This document shows, one piece after another, positions 35,015-43,852 of a stretch of 64,000 nucleotides of DNA. The stretch is taken from the NCBI RefSeq assembly GCF_049800955.1, contig NZ_JBNAGA010000002.1, positions 1,054,001 to 1,118,000 of the forward strand, written 5' to 3'. The number at the start of each line of letters is the position of its first letter. Positions within the stretch are counted from its first letter, which is position 1. Made by a program: the position numbers and the translations under genes. The stretch is from JAKVBH01 sp049800955 (GTDB lineage: Bacteria > Pseudomonadota > Alphaproteobacteria > Rhodobacterales > Rhodobacteraceae). A model generated the notes under the pieces. The model made no database searches. It had not been told where the DNA came from and saw only the letters and a program-made list of their open reading frames with translations.

Positions 35015-35646
35015 TTGAACCGCTCCTCTTTTGCAAATGCTTGCGCCGCCGCGGTCACATCGGGCTGCCCGCAAATCGCGGAGACAACCGCAAGCCCATC
35101 CGCCCCGCTTTGCCGCACCGGCCTTGCGTGTTCCGCCTTGAGCCCGCCAATGGCGACAGTGGGCAGCGGCGTCAGCGCCACAAGCGATGCCAACCCGTCG
35201 AACCCAATGGGCGCTTCGTGGTCTGTCTTGGTGGCTGTGCCGAAGACAGGGCCGAGGCCGAGGTAATCCACCAAGGACGGATCGGCGGCCCTGACCGTGT
35301 CAGGCGTCTCGCAAGACAAGCCCAGCACCTTGCCCGGCCCAAGCTGCGCGCGCGCTTGCGCAGGTGTCATATCTCCCTGACCGATATGCGCGCCGTCCAC
35401 GTCAGCAGCGACAGCAGCCTCCACATCGTCATTGATCACAAGCGGGACGCCACTGTCTGACAGCATGTCCTTCAATCCGCGCGCCAGTTCGACACGCTCC
35501 CGCGTTGTCGCCGTCTTGTCGCGCAGCTGAACAAAGCTGACACCCCCCGCCACGGCGCGGCGCACGGTCTCCACCACACCGAGCGGCGCGCAAAGCTGCG
35601 GATCGGTCACAAGATACAACCCAAGACTGTCGCGCAGCCCCGTCAT
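35011..35646 (-). CDS. thiE: Thiamine phosphate synthase ThiE
   Basis: The 211-residue TIM-barrel protein has GGVSFVQLRDKTATTRE, INDDVEAAVAADVDGAHIGQ, LGLGPVFGTATK and VAIGGL, all typical ThiE phosphate- and pyrophosphate-binding segments. It joins HMP-PP with THZ-P to make thiamine phosphate. It overlaps thiM and thiD by 4 bp each. Confidence 0.94.
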   Translation of the reverse strand: MTGLRDSLGLYLVTDPQLCAPLGVVETVRRAVAGGVSFVQLRDKTATTRERVELARGLKDMLSDSGVPLVINDDVEAAVAADVDGAHIGQGDMTPAQARAQLGPGKVLGLSCETPDTVRAADPSLVDYLGLGPVFGTATKTDHEAPIGFDGLASLVALTPLPTVAIGGLKAEHARPVRQSGADGLAVVSAICGQPDVTAAAQAFAKEERFK

Positions 35647-36419
35647 CCCAGCACCGTTTGGGCCAGATCATCCGGCCCGACCGATGCCAGCGCATCAAGG
35701 AAGTGGACCTGAAAGCTGCCCGGCCCCGTGGCCTGCGAGGCGGCAACATTGCCGGCGGCCTTGAAATGCGCCAACGCACCGAGCGCGGCGTCAAACGCGG
35801 GCCCCGCGGCTGCATAAGCGCCCATGAGTGCTGTCTGAGAACACCCCAGTGCCGTGATTTGCGGCATGAGCGCCGAGCCGCCAGTGACTTCGGCGCTTTG
35901 CGTGCCGTCCGTGACGAAATCCACAGGGCCAGTGACAGCAACGGTTGCGCCATAATCCCGCGCCAAGGCCTCAGCCGCGCCTTTGGCCGCATCGACACTG
36001 TCACCGCTATCCGCGCCTTTGCCGCTGCCTGCCTCACCGGCAAGTGCCAGGATCTCTGACGCATTGCCGCGCAGGATCGTCGGGCGCTGCACAAGCAAGT
36101 CCTGTGCTACGCCTTTGCGATAGGCGCTTACGAAGTGCGCGACCGGGTCCAGCACCCAAGGCACATCGCTGGCGTTGGCCGTCTTGGCCGCAGCCATCAT
36201 GGAGGCCGCCCAAGCGCCGTCCAATGTGCCGATATTGATTGTCAGTGCCCCGCAAATCGGCGTGAAATCCTCGATTTCTTCGACAGCATGCAGCATCGCA
36301 GGCGAGGCACCGGCCGCAAGAACGACATTCGCGGCTATATTCATGGCGACATAGTTTGTGATGCACTGCACAAGTGGGTTTTGCGCACGCAGTGGGGTCA
36401 GAATGTCATTGAACGACAT
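35643..36419 (-). CDS. thiM: Hydroxyethylthiazole kinase ThiM
   Basis: The 258-residue protein has the ThiM signatures NPLVQCITNYVAMNIAANV, GASPAM, WVLDPVAHF and TALGCSQTALMGAY. It phosphorylates the thiazole alcohol for ThiE. It is the first gene of the operon. ATG 36419 begins the family N-terminus and its ribosome-binding region (GAAAGAG) lies inside a hairpin below the TPP riboswitch. With TenA, ThiD and ThiE it gives a salvage route but no de novo thiazole genes are here. Confidence 0.94.
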   Translation of the reverse strand: MSFNDILTPLRAQNPLVQCITNYVAMNIAANVVLAAGASPAMLHAVEEIEDFTPICGALTINIGTLDGAWAASMMAAAKTANASDVPWVLDPVAHFVSAYRKGVAQDLLVQRPTILRGNASEILALAGEAGSGKGADSGDSVDAAKGAAEALARDYGATVAVTGPVDFVTDGTQSAEVTGGSALMPQITALGCSQTALMGAYAAAGPAFDAALGALAHFKAAGNVAASQATGPGSFQVHFLDALASVGPDDLAQTVLG

Positions 36420-36425
36420 ATACGT

Positions 36426-36454
36426 CTCTTTCTCATCTTGGCGAAGAAAAAGAG
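36426..36454 (-). promoter_or_regulatory. Hairpin covering the thiM ribosome-binding site
   Basis: On the minus strand CTCTTTTTCT (36454-36445) can pair with AGAAAGAG (36433-36426), which is the purine-rich ribosome-binding region 7-14 bases before the thiM ATG. It could be the expression platform by which the TPP riboswitch blocks translation, though an anti-sequestering partner was not worked out. Confidence 0.4.
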
Positions 36455-36485
36455 CACCTGTCAGCTTGGTCAAAAGCGACTGTGA

Positions 36486-36556
36486 CCTCCCTCCGCCAGC
36501 ATTATCTGGTTCAGGTTCAAAGGGTACGTCTCAGCTTTTCAGCGCCCCTGGCGAAT
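36486..36556 (-). promoter_or_regulatory. TPP riboswitch (THI element) upstream of thiM
   Basis: The minus strand contains the conserved THI-box blocks in order: GGGGCGC, then GCTGAGA, then ACCC, GAACCTGA, and finally CAGATAATGCTGGCGGAGGGA in two overlapping parts. The P3 arm is very short, closed by a GAAA loop. It lies about 67 bases before the thiM start. Thiamine pyrophosphate binding should repress the thi operon. Confidence 0.95.
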
Positions 36557-36559
36557 GAG

Positions 36560-36588
36560 ACGCTAGGTCAAGTTGCGAGGATGGTCAA
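36560..36588 (-). promoter_or_regulatory. Possible sigma-70-type promoter of the thi operon
   Basis: On the minus strand TTGACC (36588-36583) and TAGCGT (36565-36560) are separated by 17 bp and would start transcription close to the 5' edge of the riboswitch. The -10 element is poor, so this is a weak prediction. Confidence 0.3.
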
Positions 36589-36800
36589 GCGTCCCCAATA
36601 CCTGTGCGCGGACCGGCCAAGTCAAGTCTCGCTGGGTTCCGATGTGACCAAAGGGGGCCTTAGGTTGAGGAGATCTAATGACGGCTTCGTCCCGCATAGC
36701 TGACGGTGTTCTTCTTTTAGGCACCTCGCCGCAACGCTTTCTCTCTCGTGCGCATTTGCTTACGGCACCGCGCAAGGCGCTAGACGGATGGCCGCCCGCT

Positions 36801-38318
36801 TCAGGCCGCCGCCTTCCTGTTTGTGGCCCAGCGGCGGATCACTTTGACGGCGGGCAGGAAGATCAGGATGAGGGCGATGATCGTGATCGGACCCGCGATG
36901 GGGCGGGTGAAGAAGATCGAAGGATCACCCGAGGACAAGAGCAGCGACTGGCGCAGCGTGGGCTCCGCGATGGGGCCCAGAACGATGGCCAGCACGGCGG
37001 GGGCCAGCGGGTAGTCGAACTTGCGCAGGAAGAATGCGCCCAGGCCAAAGACCACCATCAGCCAGATGTCGAACATGTCCCGCGTCGCCGCATAGCCGCC
37101 CGCAATCGAGAGCACGAAGATCATCGGCGCGAGGATCGTGAACGGCATCCGCAGCATCCAGATGAAGAGCGGGATGAACGCCAGGTTGATCAGCAGCGCG
37201 GCCAGATTGGAGATGTAGAACGAGCCGATCAGGCCCCAGACAAATTCCTGCTCATCCACGAAGAGGCGCGGGCCGGGGACGAGGCCCCAGATCACCATAC
37301 CGCCCAGCAGGATCGCTGTCGTGGGCGAGCCGGGAATGCCCAGTGTCAGCATCGGCAGCATTGAGCCTGTCGAGGCCGAATTGTTGGCCGCTTCCGGCGC
37401 CGCAACCCCGTCAGGAGAGCCTTTGCCGAATTCCTCGGGCTTGCGGGAGATCATCTTCGTGACACCGTAGGACATGAGCGAGCCGGGCGTCGCGCCCGCC
37501 GCAGGCAGGACGCCCACGAAAAAGCCCAGAAACGAGCCGATCATCGTCCCGCGCCAGCCGCGCTTCGTGGCTTCCTTGGTGTCTGCCGCCATGCCTTTCA
37601 CGGTCATCTTGGGCGTGGTCGTCTCCACCTCGCCGCGGCTTTGCTCAATGGTCCAGATCATCTCGCCGATGCCGTAGACGCCAATGGCCAGAACCAGAAA
37701 GCCGATGCCCTGCAGGAAGCCGTTGTAATCAAAAAGCACAAGCCGGGGCGCGCCGGAGATCTGGTCAAAGCCAATGGCGCCCAGCACGAGGCCGAAGCAG
37801 ATCGAAAAGATCGTCTTGGGGATATCGTCGCCGCCCAGACCCACGAACGTGGCAAAGGCCAACAGCATCAGCGCAAAGACCTCGGGCGGACCAAAAGACA
37901 GGGCAACGGAGGCCAGCACGGGGGCGAAGAGCGTGAAGAGAATGTTGGCCACGGTCCCGCCGATGAAAGAGGCCAGTGCAGCTGTGACGAGGGCGAGGCT
38001 CGCGCGGCCCTGCCGGGCCAGTGGCCTGCCATCAAAGGTGGTGGCCACCGCAGTTGACGCGCCGGGGATCCCCAGCGTCACAGAGGAGACCGCACCGCCA
38101 TACATCGCGCCATAGTAAATCGCGGCCAGAAAGATGATCGCTGATCCCGGAGGGACAAGGAAGGTCACGGGCAGAAGGATGGCCACGCCGTTGACAGAGC
38201 CCAGCCCGGGCATCGCACCGATAAAGAGCCCGACCGTGACCCCGATCAGGATCATCATGAGGTTGAGCGGTTGGAGAGACAGGAGCATGCCGTCAGCCAG
38301 CAGGGCGAGAACTTCCAT
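36801..38318 (-). CDS. tctA: TTT transporter large permease TctA
   Basis: The 505-residue membrane protein has the TctA signatures GAMPGLGSVNGVAILLPVTF, the GIPGASTAVATTFDG loop, the VLPAAGATPGSLMSYG repeat and LTLGIPGSPTTAILLGG. It carries about 12 hydrophobic segments. It is last in a tctC-tctB-tctA operon. This system is separate from the TctA-TctB fusion at 13.6-15.6 kb and differs in having three independent subunits. The substrate is unknown. Confidence 0.92.
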   Translation of the reverse strand: MEVLALLADGMLLSLQPLNLMMILIGVTVGLFIGAMPGLGSVNGVAILLPVTFLVPPGSAIIFLAAIYYGAMYGGAVSSVTLGIPGASTAVATTFDGRPLARQGRASLALVTAALASFIGGTVANILFTLFAPVLASVALSFGPPEVFALMLLAFATFVGLGGDDIPKTIFSICFGLVLGAIGFDQISGAPRLVLFDYNGFLQGIGFLVLAIGVYGIGEMIWTIEQSRGEVETTTPKMTVKGMAADTKEATKRGWRGTMIGSFLGFFVGVLPAAGATPGSLMSYGVTKMISRKPEEFGKGSPDGVAAPEAANNSASTGSMLPMLTLGIPGSPTTAILLGGMVIWGLVPGPRLFVDEQEFVWGLIGSFYISNLAALLINLAFIPLFIWMLRMPFTILAPMIFVLSIAGGYAATRDMFDIWLMVVFGLGAFFLRKFDYPLAPAVLAIVLGPIAEPTLRQSLLLSSGDPSIFFTRPIAGPITIIALILIFLPAVKVIRRWATNRKAAA

Positions 38319-38386
38319 AGTCAGAGGCTTTCTTCAAAGTGGCCTGCCTTGGCGAGAGGGGCCTTAGGGGATCGGAGCGGGTCGTG

Positions 38387-38890
38387 TCAGTAGATGATGT
38401 CGTAGAGGATATCGAACACCGGATCGGTAAACGGCAGGCCCGAGGGCATCGTGATCTGCATCGCGCCTTCGAAGAAGAAAAACAGCGCGACAGGTGTGAT
38501 CAGCGCGACCGCGAGTGTGAAGACCAACCCGTGCCGTCCGAGAAACCACATGTAGTAGAACAGGAAGACTGCAATCGCCCCGTACATGGAGATGATATTG
38601 ACGAGGGCCACAAATCCGATGATGCCGCCGCCCACGAAGATGAGCGTCCGCCAGCCGTAGCTGTCGAGGACCGGTTCATCGGATTGGGAGGCGGGGGTCA
38701 GGCCACGGTACCAGTTGACCGCGGTCCAGCCGCAGCAGCCCAACATGATGGTCGCGAGCCAGAAGGGCCATGCACCGCCGCCGGGCCCCTGATCTGCAAT
38801 ATATCCGATGGGCAGCTCGGTGCTTTTCCACATCAGGTAAAGTGACAGGAGGGCCAGAATCCCCGCGGTCATAAGTTCACCAACGCGCAT
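38387..38890 (-). CDS. tctB: TTT transporter small permease TctB
   Basis: The 167-residue protein has four hydrophobic segments (first at ILALLSLYLMWKS, last at LITPVALFFFFEG) and the TctB opening with GPGGGAWPFWLA. It pairs with the TctA downstream (68 bp) and the binding protein upstream (64 bp). Confidence 0.85.
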   Translation of the reverse strand: MRVGELMTAGILALLSLYLMWKSTELPIGYIADQGPGGGAWPFWLATIMLGCCGWTAVNWYRGLTPASQSDEPVLDSYGWRTLIFVGGGIIGFVALVNIISMYGAIAVFLFYYMWFLGRHGLVFTLAVALITPVALFFFFEGAMQITMPSGLPFTDPVFDILYDIIY

Positions 38891-38954
38891 CTGGCCCTCC
38901 CTTTTGTCATTGCCCCCTTGCGGAGGTCTTCGCTAACTCGCAGTTAACCTTAGG

Positions 38955-39935
38955 TCAGCTCTGCTTTTCGCCAAGGGCGGCGAGCAGCTTCTTGTGATTT
39001 TCCACCTGAAGCGACCAGTAATCGCGCTGCTCATCGGCGTTCATCCACAGCGGCGAGAGGCTCTCGGATGCCAGGTAGCCCTGCCATTCTTCGCTCTCGT
39101 AAATCGTTGTGAAGACTTGCTGATAATAGGCTGCGGCTTCATCGGACATGCCCGGTGCGCCGACGACGGCACGCTGGTTGTAGTAGGAGAAGTCATGACC
39201 CTTTTCCTTGATCGTCGGCACGTCCGGATAGGCGGGCATACGCTCGTCGGAGAAGGCCAGAAGGGGCACGAAGTCACCGGCTTCATAGAAACCTTTGGCC
39301 TCGGCGGGGTTGTTCACGGTTGCCATGATCTGCTGGCCAGCGAGGTCCTTGGCCACGGCGCCGCCGCCATCGTAGGGGATATATTTCACGTCGAGACCGT
39401 AGGCTTCGGACATGTAGGCGATGACGATGCTGTCTTCCTGACCGGCACCTGTGCCGCCCATGACGTACTCGCCGCCCATGCTTTTAACCTTCTCGACATA
39501 CTGCTCAAAGGTCGTGATGCCGCTGTCCTTGTGGACCCAGAGCACAAACGGGTCGACGCCCATCATCGCCACGGGCGTGAATGTCTGGATGTCGATCCCG
39601 AGGTTCGCCTGACGCAGCGGCGTCGTGAAGAAGGAGTTCAGCGTCACGAGGATCGTGTGATCGGGGTCAGACGCGTTGGAGACGTGGATCAGCGCTTCTG
39701 CGCCGGAGCCACCGCCCTTGTTGTTGGGCACGAGGGGACGGTTCGTGAGGTCTTTCGTTTCTGCGACGGACTGGATGAAACGTGCGATCTGGTCTGCGCC
39801 GCCACCGGGGCCTGCCATGATGACGAAATCAATCGGCTTGCGGGGCTTCCAGCCATCGGCCAGAGCGGCCACAGGGGCTGTTGTCAGCAGCGTTGCACCC
39901 ATCATGCTGAGCAATGCGCGTTTAGTCACTTTCAT
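38955..39935 (-). CDS. tctC: TTT transporter periplasmic binding protein TctC
   Basis: The 326-residue precursor has a signal peptide (KVTKRALLSMMGATLL, cleaved near ALA). A Bug/TctC fold follows, with DFVIMAGPGGGADQIAR and VPNNKGGGSGAEALIHV. It selects the carboxylate in the periplasm. ATG 39935 is preceded by GGGAGG. The gene lies 134 bp downstream of a universal stress protein gene on the same strand. Confidence 0.9.
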   Translation of the reverse strand: MKVTKRALLSMMGATLLTTAPVAALADGWKPRKPIDFVIMAGPGGGADQIARFIQSVAETKDLTNRPLVPNNKGGGSGAEALIHVSNASDPDHTILVTLNSFFTTPLRQANLGIDIQTFTPVAMMGVDPFVLWVHKDSGITTFEQYVEKVKSMGGEYVMGGTGAGQEDSIVIAYMSEAYGLDVKYIPYDGGGAVAKDLAGQQIMATVNNPAEAKGFYEAGDFVPLLAFSDERMPAYPDVPTIKEKGHDFSYYNQRAVVGAPGMSDEAAAYYQQVFTTIYESEEWQGYLASESLSPLWMNADEQRDYWSLQVENHKKLLAALGEKQS

Positions 39936-40069
39936 CGAAAAGTCCTCCCATATGGTTTTCGGCAGCCACGGGTTTCGCGAAAACGCAAACCGTTCCTGCA
40001 TCTCCGAAAGTAATTATCTTGCGGAAAATCTAATTCAAGCAAAACTTTATTGCTGGAGGAAAGAATACC

Positions 40070-40924
40070 TTAGTGTACCAAAACGACGGGTATTTTTGCT
40101 TTATCAACAACGACTTGAGTATTTCCACCAAAGAGCGTCTCGCGCTCATGGTTGTGCCCATAGGCGCCCATGACGAGCAAATTGGCGCCCACTTCGGTTG
40201 TTTTCGCCAGGAGCTCCGCCCCGGGGTTGCGGGTATCAAAACGGTTAATCTCGGCGGTGATTCCGCGCATCTGATAATACCCCACAAGCTCCTCGGCCGT
40301 CGCCCCGTGGGGTTCTCCCTTGCCGCCGGTGAGGATCGTGACTTTGCGTGCGGCAAGCGCGAGATCCAGCGTCGTGGCCACGGCGCGGGAGGCCTCCAGT
40401 GAGCCATTCCACGCTATGGCGATATGCGCGCCCAGATCGGGCACCACATGCACATCATGGGGGCACATCAGGACGGGTCGGCCGGTCTCGTAGAGCGCCG
40501 ATTGCAGGGCGTTGGTGCCGATATTGAGATCTCGCCGGGGCTGGTTCACCACAACCAGATCGGCCAGCCGTCCGTTATGTTTGATCACATCGATCATCTG
40601 TCCGTATTCCTCGACAAAGGCGATGGAGGCCGTGCCCGCGACGGGCGTGTCCGTCTCGGGCATATCCACGGAGAGTGCGAATTGATGCAGCTTCTCGCGC
40701 ACATCCTGTTCTTCCTGATCGGCCAGTGTCTCGGCCTGGGCCATCATCGTCTTGCGGGCAAAGCCGGGCAGGGCGCGGCTGTAGGGACGCAAATCCTTCG
40801 AGCTTTTGCGGCAATGGGCGACGACGAGATGCGCCCCGTGCTGGCGCGCCAGAGAAGTTGCATGTTCCAGAACGGTATCGATCATGACATCGCCGCGCAC
40901 GGGCACAATGATTTTTCTGAGCAT
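40070..40924 (-). CDS. Universal stress protein, tandem Usp domains
   Basis: The 284-residue protein holds two Usp domains. The second ends with an ATP-binding-type motif (GAYGHNHERETLFGGNTQVVVD, split Gly-x2-Gly and Gly-Asn). The first is degenerate. ATG 40924 has GGAGGA upstream and starts at LRKIIVPVRG, the usual Usp beta strand. Placed before a TTT operon, it may help regulate transport or stress survival, as with Usp proteins next to TRAP transporters. No direct evidence for that is in the sequence. Confidence 0.88.
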   Translation of the reverse strand: MLRKIIVPVRGDVMIDTVLEHATSLARQHGAHLVVAHCRKSSKDLRPYSRALPGFARKTMMAQAETLADQEEQDVREKLHQFALSVDMPETDTPVAGTASIAFVEEYGQMIDVIKHNGRLADLVVVNQPRRDLNIGTNALQSALYETGRPVLMCPHDVHVVPDLGAHIAIAWNGSLEASRAVATTLDLALAARKVTILTGGKGEPHGATAEELVGYYQMRGITAEINRFDTRNPGAELLAKTTEVGANLLVMGAYGHNHERETLFGGNTQVVVDKAKIPVVLVH

Positions 40925-41494
40925 GAGATGGTCCTCCTCCGTGTTGGTCTGGCTCATCGGCGGCGGCGGGTGTGCGACGCTGTCCGAGTGACCTTTCGAT
41001 TTACATGCGCGCGCGAACCACGCGGCACAGTTCGCAGAGATATAGCGCGAAATACCCAAGGTCGCGAAACTTTGCAAAACCCTGTGTGCTGCTGAGTGAA
41101 TTGGCGCGGGTCTCAAAGGGGGCTTGCGACAGGCGCACACTAGCGCCCGTCATGGGCCGATCGACAGGGCTCAAACCGCCCCGTGCGGGGGCGTTTGGAC
41201 GTCTGACTGAGGGATTTTGCACGACGATTTGGCGGCTTCAGCGTAAAATCGACGCGCTTTCAGGGCTGTGCCGAAACAGTGTCTCGTTTCACTGGGAAAA
41301 CAGTTCGGTGGCACTGCCCAAGAACGCCATCGCAACCGGGGTCGGCAAGACAAGCGCGCCCAAGAGCATTGGGTCGGGTCGTCCCTGGGGGAGCGCCACA
41401 GCATGACGCGGGCGCGTACGGCGTTCGGCGGCACAGCTTTTGAGACGACCTACAAGGCGCTACAAATCGCGCTCCTGTCTGCGGCAGGCGTGCG
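40925..41494. other. 570 bp without a recognisable gene
   Basis: Between the universal stress protein and the decayed dehydrogenase only short overlapping frames occur, none with a family signature. The part near 40925-41060 probably contains the promoter for the universal stress protein. No terminator or repeat was identified. Confidence 0.5.
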
Positions 41495-42634
41495 TCATCG
41501 CTCGCGCCCATGATCGGCCACGATGCGCTGTGCGATGGGCGCCGCGAGCGGCAGTGTTGCGGCATGATAGTGCGACTGCGCAAACGGACCCGAAGGGGGC
41601 AGAGCGCGCGCAGCCCGTATGCCTCGGCCAGCGCGTCGAGATCCTTGCGGAACGCGGGCGTAAGCGCCAGACCATCCGCACGGCGGGACGTTGCAGCGGC
41701 GGTCTTGCCATCGCCGGGCAAACGCACCGGGTCGTGGCCGGGCAGGGGGTCGGAGGCGCGCATCTCTGCGAAGACACGAGCGGCCTCCCGGGCGAATGTG
41801 TCTCCCATGCCAAAGCCCGCGGGGTCGAGCGCCATCACAACTTGGCCTGTATTGGTCTTGGAGGTGGTGTCTGATGTGAAATCCACCACGTCAGAGCCAA
41901 AAGCTGCCCCGTTCAAGACGCCAGCCATCATCCCAACGGCCACGGAAAGGCCAAAGCCCTTCGGCCCGCCAATGGGCAGAAGAAAGTTCTCGGCTTTGCG
42001 CGCGGGATCCGTGAGCGGTTGCCCATCCAGCCTTCAGGCATGGGCGCGCCCTGCTGAAGAAGCGTTTTGATCTTGCCCATGGCGGCCACGGTGGTTGCCA
42101 TGTCGAAGACAACGGGATCAGGGCCATCTGCGGGCGCGCAGAAAGCAACCGGGTTGGTGCCCAGCGGGAGATCAGACCCGCCAAAAGGAGGCACATGGTT
42201 TGCGCTGCCCACGGCGACTGCCATGCCAACCATGCCAGCCTCTGCCTGGGGGCGCACATAAAGCGCGAGGGGGCCTGCGTGATTGCCTCGCCTGATGCCA
42301 ACCCAGCCGATCCCGGCTGTGCGCGCTGTCTCGATGGCGATGTCGCGTGCCTTGGCCATGGCCAGATGGCCCAGCCCGTTGTCGCCGTCAATGAGCGCCG
42401 TGGCAATGGTCTGGTGGGCGACACGGACATTGGGCATGGGGTTGCATCCGCCCCTGCCAGCCGCGCCATGTACTGGCGCAGGCGAAAGACACCGTGGGTG
42501 CCGCAGCCATAGATATCAGCCTCAACCATATGGCTTGAGACGCGGGTGGCATCAGCATCGGGAACGCCCATCTTGCCCAGCGCCTGCGCCACAAAGCGGC
42601 GCAGGTCATCCACAGCTGTCGTGCCGTCAGCCAT
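41495..42634 (-). pseudogene. Broken Ldh-family (malate/L-lactate/sulfolactate-type) dehydrogenase
   Basis: Three minus-strand frames in sequence encode one Ldh_2-family protein. The N-terminal part (ADIYGCGTHGVFRLRQYMARL) runs to about 42438, where a one-base loss shifts the frame. The middle (MPNVRVAHQTI, NHAGPLALYV, GGSDLPLGTNPVAF) runs to about 42026, where a second loss occurs. The C-terminal part (DPARKAENFLLPIGGPKGFG) follows. A third shift near 41600 is possible, with the last frame stopping at 41495. No functional enzyme can be made unless these are sequencing errors. Confidence 0.75.
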
Positions 42635-42712
42635 CGTAGGAGCCAACGCGTTCCTTGTGCCAGAACACGACCTTTCGTCGGGTCCAGGTCACTATCATTT
42701 AGAGCGCGAGGC

Positions 42713-42940
42713 TCACGCAGAAGACGTTCTTGAGAGGTTTGGGGATGGGGCGAGAAATGGTGCGTCAGAGGGCAGCTGCGCATCGGCGTGATGCCCCGCC
42801 TGCATGCTGCCTGCGCGCAGCGCGTGACCACCGGCCCCGGTGACGTTCTGCGCCGCTTTGGCGATATCGAGAAACGCACCGTTCTCCATACCGGCCGCGC
42901 AGATCGCTTTGCCGTTGCTGGACACTGTCAACAATCGCAT
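42713..42940 (-). pseudogene. Possible N-terminal fragment of a FAH-family hydrolase
   Basis: The frame starts MRLLTVSSNGKAICAAGME and continues FLDIAKAAQNV, like the N-terminal cap of fumarylacetoacetase-family hydrolases. Similarity fades after about 50 residues and no catalytic region follows before the broken dehydrogenase. It is divergent from the GntR gene, so it was probably the first gene of the decayed operon. Confidence 0.35.
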
Positions 42941-43037
42941 GATCCGTTCCTTCCGTCGCCGGACGGCCGTTGCCTACGCCGTCCAAACCCAACGTCTCTT
43001 CACACAAGCATGCGTCTGGCTTATGTTCGCAATCATT

Positions 43038-43059
43038 CAACCAATCTGGAAATTGGGTG
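43038..43059. promoter_or_regulatory. Candidate GntR operator 1, at the gntR start
   Basis: CAACCA-N10-TGGGTG with central CCAAT-N6-ATTGG symmetry lies 5 bp before the GntR start codon, overlapping its ribosome-binding site. The same element, CAACCA-N10-TGGTTG, recurs before the FAH gene. The two 23-bp sites agree at about 17 positions. Autorepression is likely. Confidence 0.6.
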
Positions 43060-43064
43060 GAACC

Positions 43065-43745
43065 ATGGCTGACGCGACCGACATCGTGCAACGTTTGCGA
43101 GACTTCATCGAAGGCTCCGGCTTGCGCTACAACGCGCGCATACCGCCAGAGCGCGAATTGTGTGAAACGCTGGGCGCGAAGCGGTATCACCTGCGCAAGG
43201 CACTGGCCGAGCTTGAGGCGCAGGGGTTGATCTGGCGGCATGTCGGACGGGGGACGTTCGTGGGCAGCCGGCCGGTGCTCAACCTTCAGGATGTGACCTT
43301 TCTGGGCGACCTTGTCACGCCCGAGCAACTGGTGGCCGTCCGCTTTGCCATTGAGCCTGAATTGTGCCGATTGGCCGCGTCCAGTGCGACGCAATCCGAC
43401 AGGGACCAAATGGCGCTTTGTGCTGAGAAATGCCGATCTTCCGAGGATTGGCGCACCTATGAGGCCTGGGACAACAACCTGCATCACGCCATTGCCCGCG
43501 CCACGCGAAATCACTTGTTCCTCTATTTCTTCGAGACGTTGAACTCCGTGCGCCGGTCCATCGTCTGGGGCCGCCCGCGCGAGACCCGCGGGCCTGATCC
43601 GGGCTATGTCTCCTTTGCGCAGCACGATGACATTCTGGCCGCGATTTTTGCAGGCGACGGGGCGCAGGCCGCCCGCGCCATGTCGGTGCATCTGCAATCG
43701 GTCTATGCGCGAATGATGGAGCGTCCATCCGTGGATTGGGCCTGA
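43065..43745 (+). CDS. GntR-family transcriptional regulator, FadR/FCD type
   Basis: The 226-residue protein has a winged-helix domain (RIPPERELCETLGAKRYHLRKALAELEAQGLI, in two stretches) and WRHVGRGTFVG. An all-helical FCD domain follows, with the metal/ligand histidines in DNNLHHAIARATRN and the C-terminal AMSVHL. ATG 43065 (after GGGTGGAACC) starts the DNA-binding domain; the frame extends upstream without similarity. It is flanked by two matching operators, and probably controls the FAH/CoA-transferase genes downstream and the decayed genes upstream. Confidence 0.88.
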   Translation: MADATDIVQRLRDFIEGSGLRYNARIPPERELCETLGAKRYHLRKALAELEAQGLIWRHVGRGTFVGSRPVLNLQDVTFLGDLVTPEQLVAVRFAIEPELCRLAASSATQSDRDQMALCAEKCRSSEDWRTYEAWDNNLHHAIARATRNHLFLYFFETLNSVRRSIVWGRPRETRGPDPGYVSFAQHDDILAAIFAGDGAQAARAMSVHLQSVYARMMERPSVDWA

Positions 43746-43766
43746 CCCGGGTTCTTGCGGCGATAT

Positions 43767-43788
43767 CAACCATTTTGAGAATTGGTTG
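43767..43788. promoter_or_regulatory. Candidate GntR operator 2, before the FAH gene
   Basis: CAACCA-N10-TGGTTG, a perfect 6-bp inverted repeat, lies 21 bp after the gntR stop and 64 bp before the FAH start. It closely matches the site at the gntR start, so the same regulator likely binds both. Confidence 0.65.
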
Positions 43789-43852
43789 GTTTGTTTGGTA
43801 AATGCGCTGGGCTACCACGGCGCTCGAGAACGTGACATACGCGGAGGGCACA

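Noticed and set aside
40925..41494. Search for an insertion sequence or tRNA explaining the cluster decay
   Set aside because: No transposase motif, terminal inverted repeats or tRNA cloverleaf was recognised in or near the decayed region.
42840..43064. N-terminal extension of the GntR gene
   Set aside because: The winged-helix domain begins right after ATG 43065 and the extension has no regulator similarity.
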